Part shown: positions 14,337 through 20,424 of the stretch, in pieces
Numbering within the stretch: the stretch's first letter is position 1
How the letters are laid out: every line of letters begins with the position of its first letter
Source: an uncultured Eubacteriales bacterium
GTDB lineage: Bacteria > Bacillota > Clostridia > Monoglobales > Monoglobaceae
DNA length: 20,424 bases
Reading direction: 5' to 3'
Assembly: GCA_958352815.1 (NCBI GenBank)
Contig: CATWQA010000040.1
Location: 1 to 20,424, forward strand
The notes under the pieces: generated by a model
Seen by the model: the letters and a program-made list of their open reading frames with translations, nothing else
Told to the model about the DNA's origin: nothing
Database searches by the model: none
Program-made: the position numbers and the translations under genes

Positions 14337-15023
14337 TTATACCTCCTCGTAGAGAGACTTTAAAAATTCTGCGTCTATGTCTAAATCCTTGCAGCCGTGT
14401 TCCGCTGCGGCGATTACGGGAATGCCTGTCAGTCTTTCAATCATTTCCCGATTATCGCGGTGCATAAGGCTTTGAGCGTCGTAATTATTAAGAATTATGC
14501 CCTTAACGGGTATCTCCTTTTGTTTCATGTATTCGGCGGTGAGCACAACTGAATTTATTGTTCCCAAGCCCCCGTCCGCAACAATAATCCCAGGCAGATT
14601 AAGGATCTTGATTATGTCCTCAAGAAAGATTGTCTGCTCGTCAACTCGTATGGGGCACACAATACCGCCGCTGCCCTCTGCGGTTATGTAGTCATACCTG
14701 CCGCACAGGCTCTCAAAGTCTCGGCGCACTGTGTCAAGGTCAACGGGGTTCCCCTCAATCCGTGCCGCCAGGTGGGGCGAAACGGAGGTTTTATACACGT
14801 ACGAAACCATTGTGCCAAGGTCTTGCTCAATGGCTGCAACCTCTTTCACGTGGGCGGCGTCACCGGGAATAAGCATTCCGTCCCTCTCCTCAGCTCCGCT
14901 GAGCGCCGCCTTGTAGTACCCCGCATTAACTCCGCTTTCCGCCAGCTTTTTCACAATAAGGGCGGTGATGTAGGTCTTGCCCATATCCGTTCCGGTTGCG
15001 GTAATAAAAATTCCTTTACTCAT
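14337..15023 (-). CDS. bioD: ATP-dependent dethiobiotin synthetase
   Basis: A 228-residue P-loop enzyme that closes the ureido ring of dethiobiotin from 7,8-diaminopelargonate, CO2 and ATP. Motifs: the P-loop ATGTDMGKT near residues 9-17, YYKAALSG where the family usually reads YKPVQSG, EGSGGIVCP where the family usually has EGAGG, and ADGGLGTIN. I chose the ATG at 15023 over an in-frame TTG one codon earlier. A GGTGAT stretch upstream could serve as ribosome site. The start lies inside the last codons of bioB (8-bp overlap), so translation is coupled. Length is normal for the family. Confidence 0.94.
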   Translation of the reverse strand: MSKGIFITATGTDMGKTYITALIVKKLAESGVNAGYYKAALSGAEERDGMLIPGDAAHVKEVAAIEQDLGTMVSYVYKTSVSPHLAARIEGNPVDLDTVRRDFESLCGRYDYITAEGSGGIVCPIRVDEQTIFLEDIIKILNLPGIIVADGGLGTINSVVLTAEYMKQKEIPVKGIILNNYDAQSLMHRDNREMIERLTGIPVIAAAEHGCKDLDIDAEFLKSLYEEV

Positions 15024-15981
15024 CAAGCATCACCGCCTTATAGTCAAGCTCCTTGAGCAGCTCCATATCCTTCGCTATGGTAGCGCCGGTGGTAGTTAGC
15101 ATGTCTCCTGAAATAGCTGCGTTTGCGCCTGATTTAAAGCACGCCCGTCCGTTGTCTCCAAGCTGTATTCTGCCCCCGGCAAGCCTGATTGCCGCCGAGG
15201 GATTTATGAACCTGTATATTGCGCAAATTCTGCGCATATCATCATTGGTGAGCCGCTCGTTGTTTTCAAGGGGAGTGTCCTTTATGGGGTTGAGCATGTT
15301 TATGGGAACAGAGCGCACTCCCAGCTCCCGTATTTCAATCGCCATGTCGATTAAATCCTCTAATGTCTCGCCCAGTCCCGCAATGCCGCCGCTGCAAACT
15401 GACAGCCCTGCCGCCTGTGCCGCCTTGATAGCGGCAATCTTTTCGTCATATGTATGAGTGGTGCAGATTTGCGGGAAGAAACGCCGTGAGGTTTCAAGGT
15501 TGTTGTGGACACGGCTGACACCTGCCTCACGCAGCCGCCCGAACTGCTCCTCATTCAGCAGTCCCAGTGAAACGCAGACCGAGATGCTGCATTCAGCCTT
15601 AATTCCTCGAACAATGCGGCAGACGCGGTCAACATCCGCATCGCTCAGCCGCTTTCCTGAGGTCACTATGGAGAATCGAAGTATTCCCCGCTCGGCATTG
15701 TGCTTCGCTGCCTTGATAATCGTCTCGTCATCCAGCAGGGGGTATTCCTCAATGCCGGTGTTATAGGCGGAGGATTGGGCGCAGAACTTGCAGTTTTCGC
15801 TGCACCGTCCGCTCTTGCCGTTGATGATTGTGCAAATGTCAAAGCCGCTGCCGCAAAAGGCTTGTCGGATTTCGTCCGCCGCAGCGCACAGCTCTTCAAG
15901 GGGAGCCTTGGCAAGGGACAGGGCCTCTGCTCTTGTGATGTTCTCCCCCGACATAATTTTGGATTTTAGTTTTTCTGCCAA
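15016..15981 (-). CDS. bioB: Biotin synthase (radical SAM)
   Basis: A 321-residue radical SAM enzyme that inserts sulfur into dethiobiotin. The SAM [4Fe-4S] site is Cys60, Cys64 and Cys67 (GRCSENCKFCAQS). For the auxiliary cluster, Cys136 (VCVSLG), Cys196 (VCSGGIAGLGE) and the Arg in IRLAGGR match E. coli Cys128, Cys188 and Arg260. The position of E. coli Cys97, however, is Ser104 here (RFSIVTSG, versus RFCMGAAW). This suggests a different auxiliary cluster, as reported for a second type of BioB in strict anaerobes. The start is TTG at 15981, overlapping the end of bioY by 16 bp, with GAGGGG upstream. It is followed with overlap by bioD. Confidence 0.95.
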   Translation of the reverse strand: MAEKLKSKIMSGENITRAEALSLAKAPLEELCAAADEIRQAFCGSGFDICTIINGKSGRCSENCKFCAQSSAYNTGIEEYPLLDDETIIKAAKHNAERGILRFSIVTSGKRLSDADVDRVCRIVRGIKAECSISVCVSLGLLNEEQFGRLREAGVSRVHNNLETSRRFFPQICTTHTYDEKIAAIKAAQAAGLSVCSGGIAGLGETLEDLIDMAIEIRELGVRSVPINMLNPIKDTPLENNERLTNDDMRRICAIYRFINPSAAIRLAGGRIQLGDNGRACFKSGANAAISGDMLTTTGATIAKDMELLKELDYKAVMLDE

Positions 15982-16562
15982 AGTAAGCCCCTCTTTCTAA
16001 GCACAGGAATAATACGTTTTGAAATCATTGCCGCGACAACGCATAACAGTATGTCTCCGGGAACCACAAGCAGGAAGCAGTAAATAAAAACCTTGGCAAA
16101 GGTGATTGCGTCCCCGGTAACAAAATTGCTGATCAGATAAAAATAAACCATGCCGAAAACATATACGACAACGAGCCCTGCAAAGGACGCCGCAAGCAGC
16201 CTTAAAAATGACGGACTCGGCACTGAATGCGCAATTGCCCCGGTCACAAAGGCTCCCAGGCAGAAGCCGATTATATATCCGAATGTGGGTTTAAAGATAT
16301 ACTGAATACCGCCCCCCTCAGTGAACACCGGTATTCCGATCAGCCCGATGACTATGTATAACAGCACGCTCAGCGAGCCGTACCTTTTGCCTAGCAGCAA
16401 TCCCGCAAGAGTGGAGAACAGAAGCTGCAGCGTAAAGGGAACTACGGGCACAGGGATTTTTATAAACGCCCCAACCGCAGTGAGGGCTGCGAACAGCGCG
16501 CATAAAACAATCTGCCGAACCCCGAATTTTGAATTTTGATTTACAGTTTGTGTTTGGCTCAA
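15966..16562 (-). CDS. bioY: Biotin ECF transporter substrate-binding subunit
   Basis: A 198-residue integral membrane protein with about six hydrophobic helices, the biotin-capturing S component of an energy-coupling factor transporter. Family marks are KIPVPVVPFTLQ near the first loop, LAGLLLGKRYG, and PTFGYIIGF in the middle. The energising EcfA/EcfT subunits are not in the window. I chose TTG at 16562 because GGAGGT (16569-16574) lies just upstream; any longer frame would run into the promoter. It is the first gene of the bioYBDA operon, so uptake and synthesis are controlled together by the BirA-like operator. Confidence 0.94.
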   Translation of the reverse strand: MSQTQTVNQNSKFGVRQIVLCALFAALTAVGAFIKIPVPVVPFTLQLLFSTLAGLLLGKRYGSLSVLLYIVIGLIGIPVFTEGGGIQYIFKPTFGYIIGFCLGAFVTGAIAHSVPSPSFLRLLAASFAGLVVVYVFGMVYFYLISNFVTGDAITFAKVFIYCFLLVVPGDILLCVVAAMISKRIIPVLRKRGLLWQKN

Positions 16563-16591
16563 ACCGCCACCTCCAAATTTAATTTTTTTAG

Positions 16592-16620
16592 ATTGTATCA
16601 TACCTGCCAACAATTGTCAA
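16592..16620 (-). promoter_or_regulatory. Sigma-A promoter of bioYBDA
   Basis: On minus: TTGACA (16615-16620), 17-bp spacer, TACAAT (16592-16597), 29 bp before the bioY start. Confidence 0.85.
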
Positions 16621-16645
16621 CCTTAAAAATAATTTTGGTTGATAA
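16614..16645. promoter_or_regulatory. bioO: BirA-like operator over the bio promoter
   Basis: TTGTCAACC (16614-16622), 14-bp spacer, GGTTGATAA (16637-16645); the arms match as inverted repeats in 8 of 9 bases. Sequence and spacing fit BirA operators (E. coli TTGTAAACC-N16-GGTTTACAA). The site covers the -35 box of bioY, so binding of biotin-charged BirA would block transcription. The birA gene is not in the window. Confidence 0.82.
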
Positions 16646-16673
16646 TCATTAAACGGGGATTACAGAATAGTGA

Positions 16674-16702
16674 TTGACACAGGGGCTTTTTTGTGCTACA
16701 AT
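16674..16702 (+). promoter_or_regulatory. Sigma-A promoter of the que operon
   Basis: TTGACA (16674-16679), 17-bp spacer, TACAAT (16697-16702). The predicted start near 16709 lies just before the riboswitch. Confidence 0.85.
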
Positions 16703-16713
16703 ACCCAAGTAAA

Positions 16714-16756
16714 CAGACAGTTCGATAGTGCCATCCTGTCTCTAAACAAAACCAGG
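16714..16756 (+). ncRNA. preQ1-I-type riboswitch aptamer
   Basis: The P1 stem AGACAG (16715-16720)/CTGTCT (16736-16741) has a 15-nt loop starting TTCGATAG, followed by the A-rich tail CTAAACAAAACCAGG (16742-16756). The tail closely resembles that of the Thermoanaerobacter preQ1-I aptamer as I remember it (UUAACAAAACAAGG). The tail GG could pair with loop CC to make the pseudoknot. The AAAAC-CA-GGAC segment (16748-16758) can instead pair with GTCCGTTTT (16803-16811) as an antiterminator. Ligand binding would free the terminator at 16801-16824. The downstream operon makes preQ1. Class I is my best call. Confidence 0.82.
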
Positions 16757-16800
16757 ACTGCTTTAATGAGAGCATTGGATTTCAATGCCCTTGTTAAAAC

Positions 16801-16824
16801 ACGTCCGTTTTGCGGGCGTTTTTT
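16801..16824 (+). terminator. Riboswitch-controlled terminator
   Basis: ACGTCCG (16801-16807), a 5-nt loop, CGGGCGT (16813-16819) with one G-U pair, then a T-run. It lies 32 bp before queD. A separate hairpin GCATTG/CAATGC (16772-16788) lies between aptamer and terminator. Confidence 0.82.
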
Positions 16825-16855
16825 ATTTTAATCACATAAAAAGGAGAAGGAATTT

Positions 16856-17278
16856 ATGTACACTATTTCTTGTGAAACCCATTTTGACGCGGCACATTTT
16901 CTGGTAAATTATCATGGGAAGTGTAAAAACATTCACGGGCACAGGTGGAGGGTTTGCGCATATGTGAGCAGTGAAACCCTGATTGAGAGCGGCGAGTTCA
17001 GAGGGATGGTTATGGACTTTAATGACATAAAGCCCGTTCTTAACCAAATTGCGGACAGCCTTGACCACAAGCTGGTCATTGAAAAGGACTCCTTAAGAAG
17101 CGCCACAATGCTTATGCTTGAGGAGGAGGAATTTGAAATTGTCGAGTTGGATTTTCGCCCCACGGCTGAAAATTTTGCAAAGTACGTGTTTGACAAGCTC
17201 AAGGAGAACGGAGTTAATCCCTCAAAGGTCAGAGTGTACGAGGCGGCAACATCCTATGCGGAGTACAGCGAGGATTGA
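16856..17278 (+). CDS. queD: 6-carboxy-tetrahydropterin synthase
   Basis: A 140-residue zinc enzyme of the PTPS/QueD family that turns dihydroneopterin triphosphate into 6-carboxy-tetrahydropterin, the second step to queuosine. Zinc ligands are His14 (FDAAHF), His27 and His29 (NIHGHRW). The catalytic Cys23 lies in HGKCKNIHGH, as in QueD proteins. The Asp-His pair is in SLDHKLV and the substrate-binding Glu in VYEAATSY near the C terminus. AAGGAG lies just upstream of the ATG. It is the first gene after the preQ1 riboswitch; its stop overlaps the region just before the queE start. Confidence 0.95.
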   Translation: MYTISCETHFDAAHFLVNYHGKCKNIHGHRWRVCAYVSSETLIESGEFRGMVMDFNDIKPVLNQIADSLDHKLVIEKDSLRSATMLMLEEEEFEIVELDFRPTAENFAKYVFDKLKENGVNPSKVRVYEAATSYAEYSED

Positions 17279-17280
17279 TT

Positions 17281-17949
17281 ATGCAGAGTTTTGACGTATG
17301 TGAAAAGTTTGCCAGCATAAACGGCGAGGGCAGACGGGCGGGGGAAACCGCCGTATTTATTAGGCTCAAGGGCTGCAACCTGTCCTGTTCCTACTGCGAC
17401 ACTAAGTGGGCAAACGCTGAGGATGCGCCCTCTCAGCCCATGACCACAGAGGAAATATGCTCCTATATAAAGAGCACGGGGATTAAAAACGTCACCCTTA
17501 CGGGAGGCGAGCCTCTGCTGCAAACAGGTATTGAAGAGTTGCTCAGATGCTTGAAGGCAGAGGGCTTCAGCGTTGAGATCGAGACCAACGGTTCTGTTGA
17601 CATAAGCAAGTTTTGCGCCCCGGATATTCGTCCCGACTGCTTCACAATGGATTACAAGCTGCCCTACAGCGGTATGGAGGAGGAAATGCTCATCTCAAAT
17701 TTTGAGCATTTAGGTCGTCAGGACTGCGTAAAATTTGTTTCGGGCAGAGAAGCGGACTTAGCCCGGGCACTGGATGTCATTAACCATTTTGACCTTGCAG
17801 GTCGGTGCAGCGTATACATAAGTCCTGTGTTCGGAGCCATTGAGCCCAAAAGAATAGTGGAGTTTATGCTGGATAACAAAATGAATGATGTTCGCCTGCA
17901 AATCCAGATGCATAAGGTGATATGGGACCCGAACAAGCGTGGGGTATAG
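17281..17949 (+). CDS. queE: 7-carboxy-7-deazaguanine synthase (radical SAM)
   Basis: A 222-residue radical SAM enzyme that contracts 6-carboxy-tetrahydropterin to 7-carboxy-7-deazaguanine. The cluster motif is KGCNLSCSYCDTKW, a CxxxCxxC arrangement preceded by INGEGRRAGETAVFIR, which is typical of QueE. TLTGGEPLLQ follows as the SAM-binding GGE motif, and the C terminus has VRLQIQMHKVIW. I place the start at the ATG 17281, with GAGG (17270-17273) 7 nt upstream, rather than at a TTG two codons earlier that overlaps the queD stop. It lies 2 bp after queD, so coupling is likely. Length is normal. Confidence 0.95.
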   Translation: MQSFDVCEKFASINGEGRRAGETAVFIRLKGCNLSCSYCDTKWANAEDAPSQPMTTEEICSYIKSTGIKNVTLTGGEPLLQTGIEELLRCLKAEGFSVEIETNGSVDISKFCAPDIRPDCFTMDYKLPYSGMEEEMLISNFEHLGRQDCVKFVSGREADLARALDVINHFDLAGRCSVYISPVFGAIEPKRIVEFMLDNKMNDVRLQIQMHKVIWDPNKRGV

Positions 17950-17972
17950 TAAATTGAAAGAGGTATTCGTAA

Positions 17973-18551
17973 ATGAGCAAAATTGATACAAGGGCAATAG
18001 AGGAGCATATTAGGGGTATTTTGATCGCTCTGGGAGACGACCCGACCCGTGAAGGCTTGGCGGACACCCCAAAGCGAGTGGCAAAAATGTACGCCGAGGT
18101 GTTTGAGGGCATGAACTACACCAATCATGAGATCGCCCAAATGTTTAACAAAACCTTTGAGGACGACCCGGACTCCTATCACAACTCAAACGACATTGTT
18201 GTGGTAAAGGATATTGAGGTGTTCAGCTACTGCGAGCACCATATGGCTCTTATGTATAACATGAACGTGTCGGTTGCCTATATTCCCAACGGCAAGGTTA
18301 TCGGGCTGAGCAAGATAGCCAGAATTGCAGACATGGTGGCAAAGCGGCTCCAGCTTCAAGAGCGCATTGGCTCTGACATTGCGGAGATTATGCAGGAGAT
18401 AACCGACAGCCCCGATGTTGCGGTGATAATCGAGGCAAGTCATAGCTGTATGACCGCCAGAGGTATAAGCAAGCCCTCGGCGAGAACTACCACCCGCACA
18501 ATGCGCGGCAAATTTGAAAGCGACCCGAGCCTTGCGGCGCGGCTCATGTAA
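17973..18551 (+). CDS. folE: GTP cyclohydrolase I
   Basis: A 192-residue zinc enzyme that opens GTP to 7,8-dihydroneopterin triphosphate, the entry step for both folate and queuosine. Zinc ligands are Cys87 and His90 (SYCEHHMALM) and Cys159 (SHSCMTARG). Other family blocks are GDDPTREGLADTPKRVAKMY (21-40) and GLSKIARI (111-118). AGAGG precedes the ATG, 23 bp after queE. Sitting inside the que operon under preQ1 control, this copy is probably dedicated to 7-deazaguanine synthesis; a separate folate copy elsewhere is possible but not visible. Confidence 0.96.
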   Translation: MSKIDTRAIEEHIRGILIALGDDPTREGLADTPKRVAKMYAEVFEGMNYTNHEIAQMFNKTFEDDPDSYHNSNDIVVVKDIEVFSYCEHHMALMYNMNVSVAYIPNGKVIGLSKIARIADMVAKRLQLQERIGSDIAEIMQEITDSPDVAVIIEASHSCMTARGISKPSARTTTRTMRGKFESDPSLAARLM

Positions 18552-18565
18552 CAGGAGGTATAACA

Positions 18566-19249
18566 ATGGAAGCAAAAAAGGCAATGGTGCTGTTCAGCGG
18601 CGGGGTTGACAGCACGACGGCTCTGGCAATGGCGGCAGAGGAGTTTGGGGCAGACAACGTAACGGCTCTCTCTATTACTTACGGTCAAAAGCACGCCAAG
18701 GAGGTAGAGGCGGCTCATAAAATAGCGGAGCATATGGGGATAACCCTTTTGGAGCTTGATTTGACCGATATGTTTAAATTCAGCAGCTGCTCTTTATTAA
18801 GCCAAAACGAGAACGCCGAAATTCCCAAGGAGAGCTATTATGACCAGCTTAAAAAGACGGAGGGGGATCCTGTTTCAACCTATGTCCCCTTTAGAAACGG
18901 ACTGTTTTTGTCCGCTGCTGCGGCGTACGCCTTGTCAATCGGCGCAGATGAAATATTCTACGGCGCTCACAGCGACGATGCGGCGGGAAACGCTTATCCC
19001 GATTGCAGCAGCGCCTTTAACGACGCCATGAACACAGCCATATACGAGGGCTCAGGTCATAAGGTGAAGATTAGGGCGCCCTTTGTGGGGCTGACCAAAA
19101 GCCAAGTGGTAGGTATCGGCGTGAAGCTGGGCGTTCCCTATGAGATGACTTGGAGCTGCTACGAGGGCGGCGAGGAGCCCTGCGGCAAATGCGGAACCTG
19201 CCGTGACAGACGTGCGGCATTTTTGGCAAACGGACTTGATATTTTTTAA
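18566..19249 (+). CDS. queC: 7-cyano-7-deazaguanine (preQ0) synthase
   Basis: A 227-residue PP-loop ATPase that converts 7-carboxy-7-deazaguanine to preQ0 with ATP and ammonia. The PP-loop is SGGVDST (11-17), and SITYGQKHAKEVEAA follows, as in all QueC. The C-terminal zinc site is Cys198, Cys206, Cys209 and Cys212 (SCYEGGEEPCGKCGTC). VPFRNGLFLS and GAHSDDAAGNAYPDC are also family blocks. The ATG has a strong AGGAGGT upstream, 14 bp after folE, and the stop abuts the ribosome site of queF. Confidence 0.97.
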   Translation: MEAKKAMVLFSGGVDSTTALAMAAEEFGADNVTALSITYGQKHAKEVEAAHKIAEHMGITLLELDLTDMFKFSSCSLLSQNENAEIPKESYYDQLKKTEGDPVSTYVPFRNGLFLSAAAAYALSIGADEIFYGAHSDDAAGNAYPDCSSAFNDAMNTAIYEGSGHKVKIRAPFVGLTKSQVVGIGVKLGVPYEMTWSCYEGGEEPCGKCGTCRDRRAAFLANGLDIF

Positions 19250-19260
19250 GGAGTGGAATT

Positions 19261-19728
19261 ATGAGTGAAAGAGAAAACGAGGGCTTGACCCTCTTGGGTA
19301 ACAAAAAGACTGTGTATAAGTCGGACTACGCGCCGGAGGTGCTTGAAACCTTTGAAAATAAGCATAAGGGAAATGATTACTGGGTTCGGTTCAACTGCCC
19401 GGAATTTACTTCCCTTTGCCCCATAACAGGGCAGCCGGACTTTGCGGAGATAATTATATCCTATGTTCCCGACGTGAAAATGGTAGAGAGCAAGTCCTTA
19501 AAGCTCTACCTGTTTAGTTATCGTAACCATGGAGATTTTCATGAGGATTGCGTAAATAAAATTATGAAAGATTTAATTGAGCTTATGGACCCAAAGTATA
19601 TTGAGGTTCTGGGAGTGTTCACCCCCAGGGGCGGAATTTCAATCCATCCCTATGCGAATTACGGCAGACCGGGAACAAAATGGGAACAGGTGGCTTTTGA
19701 AAGACTTACAAGCCGCCCTGTTGAATAA
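19261..19728 (+). CDS. queF: NADPH-dependent preQ0 reductase
   Basis: A 155-residue member of the unimodular QueF class (YkvM-like) that reduces the nitrile of preQ0 to the aminomethyl of preQ1. The covalent nucleophile is Cys53 in FTSLCPITGQPDF, with Asp60 nearby; the NADPH-binding motif is ESKSLKLY (76-83), and His94-Glu95 (DFHEDC) completes the substrate site. The AAGGAG ribosome site overlaps the queC stop. It is the last gene of the operon, so the operon product is preQ1, the ligand sensed by the leader. No queA, tgt or queT is in the window. Confidence 0.96.
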   Translation: MSERENEGLTLLGNKKTVYKSDYAPEVLETFENKHKGNDYWVRFNCPEFTSLCPITGQPDFAEIIISYVPDVKMVESKSLKLYLFSYRNHGDFHEDCVNKIMKDLIELMDPKYIEVLGVFTPRGGISIHPYANYGRPGTKWEQVAFERLTSRPVE

Positions 19729-19739
19729 ATATAAAGGAA

Positions 19740-19765
19740 AAAGGCACCGATTATTCGGTGCCTTT
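19740..19765 (-). terminator. Terminator between queF and tRNA-Gly
   Basis: AAAGGCACCGA (19740-19750), loop TTAT, TCGGTGCCTTT (19755-19765): an 11-bp stem. The long T-run is on the minus strand (for the tRNA); on plus it can also end the que operon. Confidence 0.85.
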
Positions 19766-19839
19766 GGAGCGGAAGACGGGATTCGAACCCGCGACGTTCA
19801 CCTTGGCAAGGTGACGCTCTACCACTGAGCCACTCCCGC
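19765..19839 (-). tRNA. tRNA-Gly (anticodon GCC)
   Basis: A cloverleaf with acceptor arms GCGGGAG and CTTCCGC, discriminator T and encoded CCA (19765-19767); D arm GGCTCAGTGGTAGAGC; anticodon loop TTGCCAA with GCC at 19805-19807; T loop GGTTCGAATCC. A promoter and a terminator flank it. Confidence 0.97.
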
Positions 19840-19869
19840 ATATTTGCCCAATCTCTCAAGCGCTTAGAT

Positions 19870-19898
19870 ATTATAACACACGGGAATACCTTTGTCAA
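19870..19898 (-). promoter_or_regulatory. Sigma-A promoter of tRNA-Gly
   Basis: On minus: TTGACA (19893-19898), 17-bp spacer, TATAAT (19870-19875); both boxes are perfect. Confidence 0.9.
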
Positions 19899-20018
19899 GA
19901 CTTTTTGCAAAATTTTTTTATTATTTTTACAAGGGATTCGTAGTAATAGGAAAATATTCAATTATCGCACTGCTAACGAGGTCTTTAATGATTTTACTTA
20001 AGTGTCCGATTTGCTATT

Positions 20019-20040
20019 GCAATTTAAGTGCAATTTAAGT
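20019..20040. repeat. Two tandem 11-bp repeats
   Basis: GCAATTTAAGT occurs twice back to back, followed by GC. It lies between the two tRNA genes, about 25 bp before the tRNA-Pro promoter. The rest of this gap (19900-20064) is AT-rich and shows nothing else. Confidence 0.6.
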
Positions 20041-20064
20041 GCAAAAAATATTAAAGAAAAGATC

Positions 20065-20093
20065 TTGACACTTTCAGAAATTTGTGATATACT
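20065..20093 (+). promoter_or_regulatory. Sigma-A promoter of tRNA-Pro
   Basis: TTGACA (20065-20070), 17-bp spacer, TATACT (20088-20093), 21 bp before the tRNA. Confidence 0.87.
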
Positions 20094-20114
20094 GTGAAAG
20101 TTGTAAGACAGCAT

Positions 20115-20191
20115 CGAGGTGTGGCTCAGTTTGGTAGAGTACTACGTTCGGGACGTAGGGGCCGCAGGTTCAAATCCTGTCACCTCGACCA
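20115..20191 (+). tRNA. tRNA-Pro (anticodon CGG)
   Basis: A 77-nt cloverleaf with acceptor arms CGAGGTG and CACCTCG, discriminator A and encoded CCA (20189-20191); anticodon stem CTACG/CGTAG with loop TTCGGGA, anticodon CGG at 20149-20151; T loop GGTTCAAATCC. Confidence 0.97.
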
Positions 20192-20192
20192 T

Positions 20193-20243
20193 ACCGAGTG
20201 TTCTTACAGGACTTAAAGGGTTCTGTATAGCACTCGGTTTTTT
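20193..20243 (+). terminator. Terminator between tRNA-Pro and the recombinase gene
   Basis: Outer arms ACCGAGTG (20193-20200) and CACTCGGT (20231-20238), an inner pair TACAGGA/TTCTGTA with one G-U, then a T-run to 20243. It ends 10 bp before the stop of the convergent recombinase gene and may serve both. Confidence 0.75.
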
Positions 20244-20252
20244 ATTTGCTTT

Positions 20253-20424
20253 TCAGCTTGCACAGGCGGCATAGTGAACGTCTACCCCTTGCCTTGTATG
20301 TACCGATACCTTGTTTTCCGGTAATTTGTCAAGGTTAGGTATCTCAATCGCGCCGATACAATTATAGTAAATGGTAAGCCGCTGGACGGTTTTGCCGTCA
20401 ATCTTTTCCGATTGATGTACTTCG
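20253..20424 (-). CDS. C-terminal end of a DUF4368-type large serine recombinase (partial)
   Basis: The minus strand is open from the window edge for 56 codons to a TGA at 20253. The peptide reads VHQSEKIDGKTVQRLTIYYN, then CIGAIEIPNLDKLPENKVSV and HTRQGVDVHYAACAS. This pattern (EKIDGK, then QRLTIYYNxIGxIEIP, then TRxGVxVxY) is what I know as the extreme C terminus (DUF4368) of large serine recombinases from clostridial transposons and integrative elements of the TndX/TnpX type. The catalytic domain lies outside the window. Its presence next to tRNA-Pro marks the probable border of a mobile element to the right. Confidence 0.75.
   Translation of the reverse strand, partial: EVHQSEKIDGKTVQRLTIYYNCIGAIEIPNLDKLPENKVSVHTRQGVDVHYAACAS

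Noticed and set aside
16563..16613. A longer bioY frame starting upstream with MLAGMIQSKK
   Set aside because: These codons include the promoter -10 box and the GGAGGT ribosome site, so the TTG at 16562 is the real start.

Overview
The window looks like a chromosomal segment of a low-to-mid-GC anaerobic Bacillota, most likely class Clostridia and probably near Oscillospiraceae/Ruminococcaceae. The reasons are strong AGGAGG-type ribosome sites, frequent TTG and GTG starts, sigma-A promoters with 17-bp spacers, RNase J, a preQ1-I-type riboswitch, an ECF biotin transporter subunit (BioY) behind a BirA-like operator, and a DUF4368-type serine recombinase at the right edge. The genus is inference; no rRNA is present.

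Layout. (1) 1-374: the tail of an unidentified gene, then tandem GC-rich hairpins that include one copy of an intergenic repeat. (2) 375-3878: a minus-strand operon of an exported alpha/beta hydrolase, an aldo/keto reductase and a cyclophilin-like protein, divergent from a LysR regulator that probably controls it. (3) 3879-4545: a gene-free, repeat-rich stretch. (4) 4546-8759: a type IIA topoisomerase pair, B subunit then A subunit, on the minus strand. (5) 8912-12331: on the plus strand, a phosphohexomutase-fold protein that has lost all its catalytic motifs, then RNase J behind a leader of about 365 nt. (6) 12332-12993: a terminator, a third repeat copy, and a small ribbon-helix-helix-like protein with its own promoter. 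(7) 12994-16645: the minus-strand operon bioY-bioB-bioD-bioA with overlapping or abutting genes and a BirA-like operator over its -35 box. (8) 16674-19728: the plus-strand operon queD-queE-folE-queC-queF behind a preQ1 riboswitch and terminator. (9) 19740-20424: tRNA-Gly(GCC) on minus, tRNA-Pro(CGG) on plus, and the C-terminal end of a large serine recombinase.

How the genes work together. The que operon encodes every step from GTP to preQ1 (FolE, QueD, QueE, QueC, QueF), and its leader should switch transcription off when preQ1 is plentiful. The bio operon encodes biotin uptake (BioY) and the last three biosynthetic steps (BioA, BioD, BioB). No pimeloyl or KAPA-forming gene is present, so KAPA must be imported or made by genes elsewhere. 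The two vitamin/cofactor operons are divergent and share a control region of about 300 bp.

Most of the window is ordinary housekeeping and cofactor metabolism. I do not see a clear new multi-gene system. The parts that most deserve a second look are the dispersed multi-hairpin repeat family, the motif-less mutase-like protein, a biotin synthase lacking one canonical auxiliary-cluster cysteine, and the recombinase end beside tRNA-Pro.
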